Assembly (NCBI GenBank): GCA_018664485.1
Contig: JABJOE010000003.1
Span: 51,187 to 115,186, forward strand
DNA length: 64,000 nt
Reading direction: 5' to 3'
Source: Candidatus Uhrbacteria bacterium
Lineage (GTDB): Bacteria; Patescibacteria; ABY1; SG8-24; UBA9934
Position 1 is the first letter of the stretch, and each line of letters begins with the position of its first letter. Below the pieces are notes generated by a model. The model searched no databases, was not told the DNA's origin, and worked only from the letters and a program-made list of their open reading frames with translations. A program made the translations under genes and the position numbers. This document shows, piece by piece, positions 50,961-57,691 of this stretch.

Positions 50961-51530
50961 TCAGTTGAGCTTCGTGGACAACACGGCTCGAACCGCGTGA
51001 CCTCCGTTCATATCCAAATGATACTGAACGCTAGTCGAAAGGTGCTCGCTGAGTTTCACACCAGCATGCGGACCGACGGTGATGCCATCGTTGACCTGCT
51101 CGAGATGAGCTCCGACATTCATCCAATCGGCACGCATGTCTGCCTGGTATACCCCGAGGTAGTCGGCGTGGTCATTCACGTGAAGGACGGTGGTCTCTAC
51201 GAAGAAAGTCAGTTTACCACCTGCCACTGAGACGAACTGCCACAGCGAACCCATTGGGGTTGAGCCATCAGGGTCGTTCCAGTTGAGCACCAAGCCAACA
51301 CGTGGGCTTACCCACCACCGGCTAGTCACCAGGACACCGGGTCCCAGGTAATGGAAGTACATTGGATCGTTCTTGGGCGTGAGGAACAGGATCCCCGCAA
51401 CGCCAAGGTCCGTTGCGTCAGACAGCTGCTTCTTCCCCGTCACATTGATGCTTGCCTGTGCACCAACTTTAGATCCAGCGAGGGCCGCGGGAGAAGCCAG
51501 GAACAGAGCAAAAGAAATCAGCGGTCGCAT
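50961..51530 (-). CDS. Secreted or outer-surface beta-rich protein (cassette)
   Basis: 189 residues from MRPLISFALFLASPAALAG, a signal peptide. The mature protein has alternating polar/hydrophobic strands ending in an amphipathic strand, HAVRAVLSTKLN, which recalls small beta-barrel proteins. Patescibacteria have no classical outer membrane, so a barrel role is doubtful and an all-beta secreted protein is as likely. GGAG precedes the ATG at 51530. Own promoter and T1-family terminator. Unknown family. Confidence 0.72.
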   Translation of the reverse strand: MRPLISFALFLASPAALAGSKVGAQASINVTGKKQLSDATDLGVAGILFLTPKNDPMYFHYLGPGVLVTSRWWVSPRVGLVLNWNDPDGSTPMGSLWQFVSVAGGKLTFFVETTVLHVNDHADYLGVYQADMRADWMNVGAHLEQVNDGITVGPHAGVKLSEHLSTSVQYHLDMNGGHAVRAVLSTKLN

Positions 51531-51574
51531 GGGAACTCCGAGCCGACGGGTGAAATATGATGTGTCGACGAGTA

Positions 51575-51602
51575 AACCTAGCATTTTTAATACTTTTGTC
51601 AA
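51575..51602 (-). promoter_or_regulatory. Promoter of the 50961-51530 cassette
   Basis: Minus strand TTGACA (51602-51597), 16 bp, TAGGTT (51580-51575). Confidence 0.65.
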
Positions 51603-51630
51603 CCTTTTGAATACGAAGGCCACCTATAAA

Positions 51631-51720
51631 ACCACCGGCTGGGGGAATCTCGTATTAAAATTATGGCTCGTAGCCCCGTACTTCGAAAGTTGTACGGGGT
51701 TCAGTGCGTCAAGAAAGTTT
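51631..51720. repeat. T4 intergenic repeat, copy 1
   Basis: GGGGGAATCTCGTATTAAAA followed by a hairpin (AGCCCCGTAC...GTACGGGG, loop TTCGAAAGTT) and TTCAGTGCGTCAA. Copies at 54029-54120 and 55831-55910. Confidence 0.7.
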
Positions 51721-51759
51721 TAGATATAGAGAAAAGACTCGTTGGGCAATGGATTCCAA

Positions 51760-51796
51760 ATCCATTCGTCGAAGGAGTGAGCTGGATGTTTTTTTG
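51760..51796 (+). terminator. Stem-loop with U-tract after the T4 repeat
   Basis: ATCCA/TGGAT stem enclosing TTCGTCGAA, followed by GTTTTTTTG. A related form lies at 56626-56660. No plus-strand gene ends just before it. Confidence 0.55.
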
Positions 51797-51800
51797 TTGA

Positions 51801-51854
51801 AACACGAAACCGCCCACCAGAGATGAGCCAGAGGGCGGCTCGTGGTGGACGGTG
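51801..51854 (-). terminator. Branched terminator, family T1, copy 4
   Basis: Minus strand CCGTCCACCACGAGCCGCCC...GGTGGGCGGTTTCGTG; lacks the ACCCGTC hairpin of the other copies. Confidence 0.8.
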
Positions 51855-51860
51855 AGATTG

Positions 51861-52517
51861 TCAGAAACGACCTTGTCCGAATGACTGGGCGACGTGCTCA
51901 GTCCATTTGCGGAGAGCCTTCACGACGTATTTCGGTACTTCATCCTCCTGCAGCTCCTTGAGCGAATGGGACATCCTACCGACAGGTCCAGCTTTCGCCA
52001 TCTCCACGAGAACGTGGTGAGTAGCTTCCAGGCCGTCGTCGGTCAGAATGCCCACACTGCCACTTGGCATGGGTGCTCGCATAAACCTCTCAATCGTAGG
52101 CTCACCCGCATGCCGAAGCAAGATCAGAGCCCACGCATCCGTAACCTGCATAGTGCCATGGTCACACATCTCGTCCACCTCGGCGCGGTAGAACAAACCG
52201 ACAATGACATTCGGTTCACCCTGCTCGTGCTGTCCGTCACAGAACCTGGTTCTCCAGCCACCCGCAGTATTGCACTGTGGGAATGCATGCGAATACCAGG
52301 AATGATCGTTGTATCGCAGCTTTGGCATGGCGCTTCGGCCCGTATCAGCCGAGACGATGAGCAGGTCGCCATAGTGTGACTTGGTCACATGCACCTCCAT
52401 CTTGCGATCCTCGATCGCATCCAGGCTGAACGGGTCTGCTTTGTCGTGCGTGGGCATTGTGGGGTAGGTGCCGTTAAACAGACCGTCGATCACTGCTCGC
52501 TTGTTTCCGTTACTCAT
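51861..52517 (-). CDS. Soluble protein of unknown function (cassette)
   Basis: 218 residues, start chosen at 52517 (MSNGNKRAVIDGLFNG) because AGGAG precedes it at good spacing; the longer frame would read through the promoter region. It has alternating helix and strand, a Cys/His-containing middle (FCDGQHEQGE, MCDHGTMQV) and a helical end with KYVVKALRKWTEHVAQ. Cytosolic by composition. No family recognised. Confidence 0.75.
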   Translation of the reverse strand: MSNGNKRAVIDGLFNGTYPTMPTHDKADPFSLDAIEDRKMEVHVTKSHYGDLLIVSADTGRSAMPKLRYNDHSWYSHAFPQCNTAGGWRTRFCDGQHEQGEPNVIVGLFYRAEVDEMCDHGTMQVTDAWALILLRHAGEPTIERFMRAPMPSGSVGILTDDGLEATHHVLVEMAKAGPVGRMSHSLKELQEDEVPKYVVKALRKWTEHVAQSFGQGRF

Positions 52518-52702
52518 GACTGTTCTCCTGTGAGAAAACCCTACAGTCAGGGTCCCTGTATACTTCCCACAACAGAAAGTACTACAAGGTGGTACGGGAT
52601 GATACGGTGCCACAACAGCAACGTCATTATCCTCAAACGACAATCTACATAGATATAGATAACCAGTGAGGATAACGATCTGGAAGGTTTTAATAGTACA
52701 TA

Positions 52703-52731
52703 AATATACCACAAAATATACGTTTTGTCAA
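52703..52731 (-). promoter_or_regulatory. Promoter of the 51861-52517 cassette
   Basis: Minus strand TTGACA (52731-52726), 17 bp ending TGTGG, TATATT (52708-52703). The leader is about 180 bases. Confidence 0.8.
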
Positions 52732-52785
52732 CCTTGTTATTACAAAAAGATTGATAAATAAGGTATTAGTTATGACTACCTATGG

Positions 52786-52814
52786 TTGACAAAATAGGGT
52801 AAATATGTTTTAAT
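52786..52814 (+). promoter_or_regulatory. Promoter of the 52903 cassette
   Basis: TTGACA (52786-52791), 17 bp ending TGT, TTTAAT (52809-52814). It rules out the ATG at 52813, which overlaps the -10. Confidence 0.8.
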
Positions 52815-52902
52815 GGGGTGTCGAATGATGCCGTTTTGGCGTATTTTGGCAACTGCACCCTTACTTGATTCCCATGCGTTTGGCATGGGCAGGAGTACAG
52901 AC

Positions 52903-53592
52903 ATGAACGGATCCAGCAACGAAGACAGCAGCATGAGCGGCAAGATCGTGATCGGGTACGTGCTCAACCCCTACATGCTCGGCTTTCACGCCAAGGGCAA
53001 GGTTGTGCGCCCCAAGATCAAGGACGATGCCGTCCTGAAGCTCTTCCAGGTCATCAAGCCCGGTGAGGTGGTCGACGAGGCCACCTACAACAAGATCCGC
53101 ATGGGTCTCAACCCTGACAGCGCCAACCCCGGCATGGTCTTGGTGAGGGGTGGGCCCACTCTGCCAGTGTTTGTTCCCAAGCACGAGGAGCGCAGCGCCA
53201 AGAACAGTGATGACAAGGTGGGCTCCATCGTGGAATTCGTCGAGATGCTGAATACCCGTCAGACCGTCAACTTCGGCGGCTGGAACGAAAACGGAGAAAA
53301 GCAGTGTGCCCTCCACGCCAACAGCCCCAATGGGCAGGCGTGCTTGTGTGGTGGCTACGGCGACCCCACTCGCATGAAGTGTGTGCAGATCGGTACCCGT
53401 AAGTTCCTCGCGATTGATGAAAAGTGCTTCGCGGCACTGCGCGCCCAGGGTATCGACGTCATGAACGGTCATTTCTCTGACTACGTGAATGTTCGTCCCG
53501 CTCGTCAGCATGCAACCCCCACCCCCACCCCGAACTCCCGTGACCATGGTGACATTCCGAGCACCATCGAGGCCTTTGCTGACCACGACTGA
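52903..53592 (+). CDS. Cassette protein with a Cys-rich domain, ending at an in-frame UGA
   Basis: 229 residues from the ATG after GCAGGAG. The first part includes VIGYVLNPYMLGFHAKGKVV and KPGEVVDEATYNKIRMGL. The last 100 residues contain a Cys-rich block: QCALHANSPNGQACLCGGYG, then MKCVQIG, FLAID and KCFAALRAQG. A similar block occurs in the frame after the stop. The linker before the stop (TPTPTPNSRDHGD) is disordered. The TGA lies in the loop of a perfect 9-bp hairpin and the frame stays open beyond it for 132 codons. Confidence 0.75.
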   Translation: MNGSSNEDSSMSGKIVIGYVLNPYMLGFHAKGKVVRPKIKDDAVLKLFQVIKPGEVVDEATYNKIRMGLNPDSANPGMVLVRGGPTLPVFVPKHEERSAKNSDDKVGSIVEFVEMLNTRQTVNFGGWNENGEKQCALHANSPNGQACLCGGYGDPTRMKCVQIGTRKFLAIDEKCFAALRAQGIDVMNGHFSDYVNVRPARQHATPTPTPNSRDHGDIPSTIEAFADHD

Positions 53593-53601
53593 CGTGGTCA
53601 G
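53579..53601 (+). promoter_or_regulatory. Perfect 9-bp hairpin with a UGA stop in its loop
   Basis: CTGACCACG (53579-53587) and CGTGGTCAG (53593-53601) pair completely; the loop ACTGA (53588-53592) ends with the stop codon TGA. No U-tract follows, so it is not a standard terminator. It could be a recoding signal, an attenuator or chance. Confidence 0.6.
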
Positions 53602-53991
53602 TTCCTCAAGTACAGCCGTCAGGCTGAGCGAGGAGGCCCCATTCCCTGCACGTTGAATGTCAACGGCATGCAGATCTGCTCGTGTGAGGGTATGGACAGT
53701 CCCTGGAAGATGTACGCTTTGTTGATGGATGGCCATCGCTTCCCGATCAGCGTGAGCTGTGCCGCAAGGTTGCGTAAGGCTGACCCCAAGGTGAACATCA
53801 CCGACCACTCCTACGGACAGGAGAGCGGGTGGGGACGCGACAGGAAGCCCGTGGGCCAGTCGATCAGCTGCGACTGGGATTTCGTGAACCCCAACCGCAA
53901 GGGGCCCAAGAAGCCGGGCTCGGCAGCTCGTCGTGGCAAGGGTGACGGCAACAACCGCCCGAAGTTCAAGAAGGGAAAGAAGCAGAAGTAG
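53593..53991 (+). CDS. In-frame continuation after the UGA, repeating the Cys-rich domain
   Basis: The same reading frame continues directly after the TGA for 132 codons with the same GC-rich codon use, starting RGQFLKYSRQAERGG. Then PCTLNVNGMQICSCEG, SPWKMYALLMDGHRFPISVS and CAARLRKADP align with the Cys-rich block of the first part. The tail is very basic (RKGPKKPGSAARRGKG). If translated separately, the best start after AGGAGG (53631-53636) is ATT at 53641 or TTG at 53653; there is no suitable ATG. Readthrough, a nonsense mutation, or two genes split from one are the alternatives. Confidence 0.6.
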   Translation, partial: RGQFLKYSRQAERGGPIPCTLNVNGMQICSCEGMDSPWKMYALLMDGHRFPISVSCAARLRKADPKVNITDHSYGQESGWGRDRKPVGQSISCDWDFVNPNRKGPKKPGSAARRGKGDGNNRPKFKKGKKQK

Positions 53992-54028
53992 TTTATAAAC
54001 ACAGACCGTATCCATAGTTATAATCAAT

Positions 54029-54120
54029 TTTCCTCCGGTTGGCGGAATATTTATTAAAACGATGGATCTTACCCCGCACTTCGAAAGTTGTGCGGGGTTC
54101 AGTGCGTTAAAAAATTTTTA
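54029..54120. repeat. T4 intergenic repeat, copy 2
   Basis: Hairpin ACCCCGCAC...GTGCGGGG (G-C for A-U compared with copy 1) with loop TTCGAAAGTT, then TTCAGTGCGTTAA and TTTTTAGATATA as in copy 1. Confidence 0.7.
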
Positions 54121-54130
54121 GATATAAAAA

Positions 54131-54156
54131 AAAGATTCGTAAAGTTACGAGTCTTT
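54131..54156 (-). terminator. Terminator of the 54189-54809 gene
   Basis: AAAGA-TCGTAA/TTACGA-TCTTT stem and a run of eight T on the minus strand. Confidence 0.8.
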
Positions 54157-54188
54157 AAATACATATTAAAACACCAATATGTAATCTA

Positions 54189-54809
54189 TTAACTTAATGG
54201 TACCGCTTCATACATCTTAAGTCGCAACTTCCAAAAGCTATCCAGTACTTTTTGATCAACATCGATGTGGCCTACCAAATCAGCATGTCCGCCCTCCTCG
54301 CCGTCCCACACAATATGATCTCTTAAATACTTTTCATAAAATCCTAAGCCAAAATCTTTCCAATTATGAGAATCCACTATCTTTGTAAAGATTACTGGCA
54401 GCTCTTTCTCTCTTGAAATAATACACATCATTTTTTCTTCACCTGATAATGCGCTCATTCCCTTTACATATTCAATTCCAGCCTCTTTTACGGATTCAGA
54501 AACCTTTGACCACAGTTTCAACTCGTCAAAGAAATGTAAGAGCATATCTACATGATCCCCCTTCTTACTGTAATCTCTATACACTAGATTATCTGTTTGC
54601 AGCTCCTCAGAAATCATCTGTAATATCTTCCCGTCGTTTTTGTAATGCTCAGCTCCGGCCCTTAGCGAATCAGCAAACTCTCGTCCAGTTACAGTACTTA
54701 AAAACGCAAGATCTACAGGATTCATGCGGTCCCAAGGAAGTTTTACGATCTGTGCAATTGAGCCTTTAAACATACAACGGTGATAATCTATTTTAAAATA
54801 CTGTATCAT
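54189..54809 (-). CDS. Possible haem-oxygenase-fold (DUF3050-like) protein
   Basis: 206 residues, all-helical. AEHYKNDGKILQMISEELQT, HVDMLLHFFDELK, and FYEKYLRDHIVWDGEEGGH (E-x-x-x-x-x-H-x-x-x-D-x-E-x-x-H) recall iron-binding proteins with the haem oxygenase-like fold, as in DUF3050. That fold includes di-iron oxidases and TenA. I chose ATG 54809 (MIQYFKIDYHRC). AT-rich native codon use; not a cassette. Confidence 0.6.
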   Translation of the reverse strand: MIQYFKIDYHRCMFKGSIAQIVKLPWDRMNPVDLAFLSTVTGREFADSLRAGAEHYKNDGKILQMISEELQTDNLVYRDYSKKGDHVDMLLHFFDELKLWSKVSESVKEAGIEYVKGMSALSGEEKMMCIISREKELPVIFTKIVDSHNWKDFGLGFYEKYLRDHIVWDGEEGGHADLVGHIDVDQKVLDSFWKLRLKMYEAVPLS

Positions 54810-54898
54810 ATTAAATTTATTGGAAACAAAAAAGCACCTACGCAAGTTTTAAATGACAAAATTTTTTTATATATAAATCAGATTATACTATATGATCG

Positions 54899-54927
54899 TT
54901 GACAAATATGAATATTCATGATATTTT
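54899..54927 (+). promoter_or_regulatory. Promoter of the 55044-55778 cassette
   Basis: TTGACA (54899-54904), 17 bp ending TGA, TATTTT (54922-54927). Confidence 0.8.
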
Positions 54928-54930
54928 CAC

Positions 54931-54973
54931 GCCTTGCCTTTCAACGAAAGTGAAAACATTTTCGCCGCAAGGC
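54931..54973 (+). promoter_or_regulatory. Structured 5' leader (three-way junction)
   Basis: GCCTTGC (54931-54937) pairs with GCAAGGC (54967-54973); inside are the hairpins CTTTC-AAC-GAAAG and GAAAA-CA-TTTTC. It lies at the start of the transcript, 70 bases before the start codon. Confidence 0.5.
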
Positions 54974-55043
54974 AAGACCTAGGCGGTGTCGAATCGGGGC
55001 GTGACAGCCCGACCGACAAGCACATGTCACACAGGAGAGCATA

Positions 55044-55778
55044 ATGCTCGTTAACGCAGTAAAGCCGTATCGCGACGCTTCTACAAATTGGGAAACTTGC
55101 TACTTCCGAGAGCAGGCCGAGATCCCTGTTGGTGTCTTTGCCGTCATCATCAAGGTTCAAACGAAACCGGGCGAAGGCCTAGACGGCTATGTGTACCGAT
55201 CCGACAACACGCTGATCGAAGTAATTGGAACCAAGCGCTACGAGGAAGTAGTCATCAAACGCAGCTTCCAAGGTGAGATCCTACACGAGACCATCGTGTT
55301 TTGGTCGAACGGCCCCTTCGTGTTGATCGAGTCCTGGGAAAGTCCTCAGGATGGTAAATGGATCCGTATGGCCTGCAGAGTCCGTGAGAATGGGTTAAGC
55401 ATGTCTCTTCCAGATCTTACGCTTCCCACCTTCCATCCGGGCCCTGCCGGACGTTTCGCCTCCAGCACTCGTGCCGCCAAATGGTGCCGTCTGAACGAAC
55501 TTGCAGCGATCATCCGCTTGCCTGCTGCCCATATCGTGAATGAGCACGCTCGTCACTTTGAAGGGCACCACCCCGGTCTGCATATCGTGAGTGCTGATGA
55601 CAAGCGAGCACTTGCTCAGATCCAGTACTGCGATAACGTCTCGGATATTAAACACCTGAAAGAGATGATTGAAGGTGATTTGAGCAATGTATGGGTTCGT
55701 AGGCGCTTTGCGCTCGTCGTTACCTATTTCCATCTCGTCGGCTGGCATGATGAACCTGAGGAGACTGTCTCCTGGTAG
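55044..55778 (+). CDS. Soluble protein of unknown function (cassette)
   Basis: 244 residues. The first half is beta-rich with GVFAVIIKVQTKPGEGLDGY and TIVFWSNGPFVLIESWE. The second half is helical, with RAAKWCRLNELAAIIRLP, three His-containing stretches (NEHARHFEGHHPGLH), and a Trp-rich end. CAGGAG precedes the ATG. The structured leader and promoter lie upstream. No family recognised. Confidence 0.77.
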   Translation: MLVNAVKPYRDASTNWETCYFREQAEIPVGVFAVIIKVQTKPGEGLDGYVYRSDNTLIEVIGTKRYEEVVIKRSFQGEILHETIVFWSNGPFVLIESWESPQDGKWIRMACRVRENGLSMSLPDLTLPTFHPGPAGRFASSTRAAKWCRLNELAAIIRLPAAHIVNEHARHFEGHHPGLHIVSADDKRALAQIQYCDNVSDIKHLKEMIEGDLSNVWVRRRFALVVTYFHLVGWHDEPEETVSW

Positions 55779-55830
55779 GTGCAAGCCGTCTGACACAATT
55801 CGCAGTAAGCCATCGTTTTAATTAAAAATT

Positions 55831-55910
55831 CCGCCTTTGGGGGAATCTCGTATTAAAATTATGGCTCGTAGCCCCGTACTTCGAAAGTTGTACGGGGTTC
55901 AGTGCGTCAA
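55831..55910. repeat. T4 intergenic repeat, copy 3
   Basis: Nearly identical to copy 1 over GGGGGAATCTCGTATTAAAA, the hairpin and TTCAGTGCGTCAA. Confidence 0.7.
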
Positions 55911-55936
55911 AGGAGTGAACGGGTGTCTTGTTATTG

Positions 55937-55997
55937 AAACAGAAACACGCCTGGTGACAGAGCTGACACCAAGGTGTCCCTGCCACGCTAGGCGTGT
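55937..55997 (-). terminator. Branched terminator of the 56014-56472 cassette
   Basis: ACACGCCT/AGGCGTGT outer stem, inner GGACACC...GGTGTC hairpin, then TTCTGTTTC on the minus strand. Confidence 0.75.
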
Positions 55998-56013
55998 GAG
56001 TTGTCGGTGAAGT

Positions 56014-56472
56014 CTAGGCGACTTCTCTGTAGGCGAGGAAGGTGTGATCATCGCCGTAGGACTTGCCATTCGATGGAAATATGGCCACTGCACCGAACTT
56101 GCCATTGTACACGAGGACACCGTTGTTGTCCTCATCAAGGCCAAGAGCGAACATGACCACGTCCGACGCTTGATTGGGGTTGCTGGTGAGCAATGCAAAC
56201 AAGTGCGAAGCTCGAGCAGGCGTGAGAGACATTTCACGGAGAGCATTGCGGACGCCCTCCTCAGTGATCAATTCGCCGCCGTCATCGAAGTGAACGACAC
56301 ACAGCTCCAGTTGCTGAACGCCATCTGCGCCCATGTACCAGTACTTTTCAGTGAAAGACTCACTCGTATCCATGCGGAGCGCACCAGCTTCAGCTGCGTT
56401 GCGGTACATCTCCTCGATACTCTGGTCGTTGTCGATCTGAACCGAAAGGCTTTGAATGACAGTGCATCGCAT
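56014..56472 (-). CDS. Soluble protein of unknown function (cassette)
   Basis: 152 residues from MRCTVIQSLSVQIDND. Mixed alpha/beta, with a helix-rich QSIEEMYRNAAEAGALRM, an acidic strand segment (LCVVHFDDGGELITEEGV) and ASDVVMFALGLDEDNNG. GGAG precedes the ATG at 56472. It has a consensus promoter and a branched terminator. No family recognised. A larger frame begins upstream but would start inside the promoter region. Confidence 0.75.
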   Translation of the reverse strand: MRCTVIQSLSVQIDNDQSIEEMYRNAAEAGALRMDTSESFTEKYWYMGADGVQQLELCVVHFDDGGELITEEGVRNALREMSLTPARASHLFALLTSNPNQASDVVMFALGLDEDNNGVLVYNGKFGAVAIFPSNGKSYGDDHTFLAYREVA

Positions 56473-56522
56473 AGGAACTCCGTGCCGACGGGGTGAAAGG
56501 AAAAGGAGTTTGTCGACCAAAA

Positions 56523-56551
56523 AAGATATCACAAAAAAGACCTTTTGTCAA
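56523..56551 (-). promoter_or_regulatory. Promoter of the 56014-56472 cassette
   Basis: Minus strand TTGACA (56551-56546), 17 bp ending TGTGA, TATCTT (56528-56523). Confidence 0.8.
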
Positions 56552-56625
56552 CCCTAAAAGGCCAAAAACACCATACAAATGGTGCTAATTAGCGACTATC
56601 TTTAATTGTGGGCAGTGGATTCTAA

Positions 56626-56660
56626 ACCCATTCGTCCGAGGAGTGAAACGGGTGTTTTGT
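56626..56660 (+). terminator. Stem-loop with U-tract, related to 51760-51796
   Basis: ACCC/GGGT stem around CATTCGTCCGAGGAGTG, followed by GTTTTGTTATT. No plus-strand gene ends nearby, so its use is unclear. Confidence 0.45.
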
Positions 56661-56662
56661 TA

Positions 56663-56691
56663 TTGACAAAGAGGGTGTTTTGTATTATATT
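56663..56691 (+). promoter_or_regulatory. Promoter of the 56780-57151 cassette
   Basis: TTGACA (56663-56668), 17 bp, TATATT (56686-56691). Confidence 0.8.
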
Positions 56692-56779
56692 TTATTGTCG
56701 TTTCGCAACTTAAGTAGGTAATATTTTCCTATTCAGATGGCGTAAATGACAAAATAAATCACAAACACCTGGAGCAGAA

Positions 56780-57151
56780 ATGGGCCAACGCAGTGTTGAC
56801 TCTCAAGGTATCTTTTGGAATAGTCTGGAGCAGTTTTTGAGAACTGCAGATGTTCCAGAGGCGCAAGTCACAGAGATTCTCAGTGAAATTGCTGAAATGC
56901 GTGACGGTTTCGTGTACAGCTTCGCGCTGTTTGCAGACATGAAAATCGCAATTCCAGCCGTCAAGGTCCTCATTCGACGGGCTGAGTCAAGTCTGAATGG
57001 TACTCATCTCTCGATGTTGGTTCGCCGAGACCTCGACGATCCTGACCGATCAGACCTCCCCACACCCAACAGCACCGTCATTGAGATGGCTCAAGCATGT
57101 CTTGGTGGTCCAACGAAGTGGGAAATGGGCACGAAAGAAACAGGTATGTAG
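56780..57151 (+). CDS. Small helical protein of unknown function (cassette)
   Basis: 123 residues, largely helical: WNSLEQFLRTADVPEAQVTE, ILSEIAEMRDGFVYSFALFA, AIPAVKVLIRRAE. The C-terminal third is less ordered, with DDPDRSDLPTPNS. TGGAG precedes the ATG. The following T2-family terminator is homologous to that of the small membrane-protein cassette at 6.9 kb, although the proteins are unrelated. Confidence 0.75.
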   Translation: MGQRSVDSQGIFWNSLEQFLRTADVPEAQVTEILSEIAEMRDGFVYSFALFADMKIAIPAVKVLIRRAESSLNGTHLSMLVRRDLDDPDRSDLPTPNSTVIEMAQACLGGPTKWEMGTKETGM

Positions 57152-57173
57152 ACGCCACCTGAACAACAACCTC

Positions 57174-57237
57174 AACCGCACCCAACAGTTGATCGCCTCG
57201 CGCGTCTCAACACTCTCGGGTGCGGTCTTCTGTTTTA
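57174..57237 (+). terminator. Branched terminator, family T2, copy 2
   Basis: ACCGCACCC/GGGTGCGGT outer stem and GTTGA/TCAAC inner stem, then CTTCTGTTTT. Confidence 0.8.
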
Positions 57238-57247
57238 ATCATAAATT

Positions 57248-57360
57248 CCACGGGGAATATCCTTCGCTACGCTCGGATATATCTATCGTTTCGTTCGGAA
57301 GAATGTAAGTAAACTTCATTCTTCGCTCACTACACTCAGCTAGCGAACCTGCGGGGCTCT
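57248..57360 (-). pseudogene. tRNA-Glu-like fragment split in the T-loop by a hairpin element
   Basis: CCACGGGGAAT (57248-57258) and CGAACC (57344-57349) are consecutive in the intact tRNA-Glu. About 85 bp are inserted between them, exactly at the T-loop. The insert contains GGATATATCTATCG and TTCGGAAGAAT blocks and repeats at 57527-57612. Confidence 0.55.
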
Positions 57361-57379
57361 CATCCTCCATGGAATAATC

Positions 57380-57411
57380 ATAAAACCCCCAGCCGAAGCT
57401 GGAGGATTTTA
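57380..57411 (-). terminator. Terminator of tRNA-Glu
   Basis: On the minus strand TCCTCCAGC pairs with GCTGGGGG, loop TTCG, then TTTTA; directly after the tRNA. Confidence 0.85.
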
Positions 57412-57486
57412 TGGTGATCCCACGGGGAATCGAACCCCGATTTCCAGGATGAGAACCTGATGTCCTAGCCGTTAGACGATGGGACC
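57412..57486 (-). tRNA. tRNA-Glu (anticodon CTC), CCA encoded
   Basis: A 75-base cloverleaf: acceptor GGTCCCA/TGGGATC (one G-U), D-arm TCTAACGGCTAGGA, anticodon stem CAGG/CCTG around TTCTCAT, T-arm GGGGTTCGATTCCCC, discriminator A and encoded CCA. The anticodon CTC reads GAG. Confidence 0.95.
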
Positions 57487-57640
57487 ATATTCTGTTTGTA
57501 CTGTTGAGATTCCCCTCCATGGGTAATATCTCTCGCTGCGCTCGGATATATCTATCGCTTCGTTCGGAAGAATAGAAGTGAACTTCTTTCTTCACTCTCT
57601 ACGCTCAGCTAACGAACCCCGATTTCCAAATTAATGGATG

Positions 57641-57670
57641 CCAGGCGGAGCCAGGTCCGGCTACGCCGGA
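57641..57670. mobile_element. Double-hairpin palindromic element, copy 1
   Basis: CCAGGC-GGA-GCCAGG then TCCGGC-TAC-GCCGGA: two adjacent 6-bp hairpins, 30 bp in all. Sits where the anticodon loop of the degenerate tRNA should be. Confidence 0.55.
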
Positions 57671-57691
57671 AGAACCTGATGTGCCTCACCG

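Noticed and set aside
51745..51780. tRNA-like anticodon arm (TTCCAAA loop) in the region after T4 copy 1
   Set aside because: There is no matching acceptor, D or T arm. The stretch is better explained as a stem-loop with U-tract; the similar site at 56.6 kb has another loop.
53590..53592. UGA recoded as glycine (genetic code 25, as in Gracilibacteria and SR1)
   Set aside because: UGA is a normal stop in other genes here, for example atpH, where it overlaps the atpA start, and core genes do not contain internal UGA codons.
52861..54027. 388-codon minus-strand frame opposite the UGA-hairpin cassette
   Set aside because: A shadow of GC-rich codon bias: mostly Val/Leu/His/Gly runs, with no promoter or ribosome binding site on that strand.
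54927..55160. Minus-strand frame opposite the 55044 cassette leader
   Set aside because: It overlaps the cassette's promoter region and structured leader and has no start signals.
57239..57595. Minus-strand frame across the tRNA-Glu region
   Set aside because: It reads straight through the intact tRNA gene and its terminator, so it cannot be a normal coding gene.
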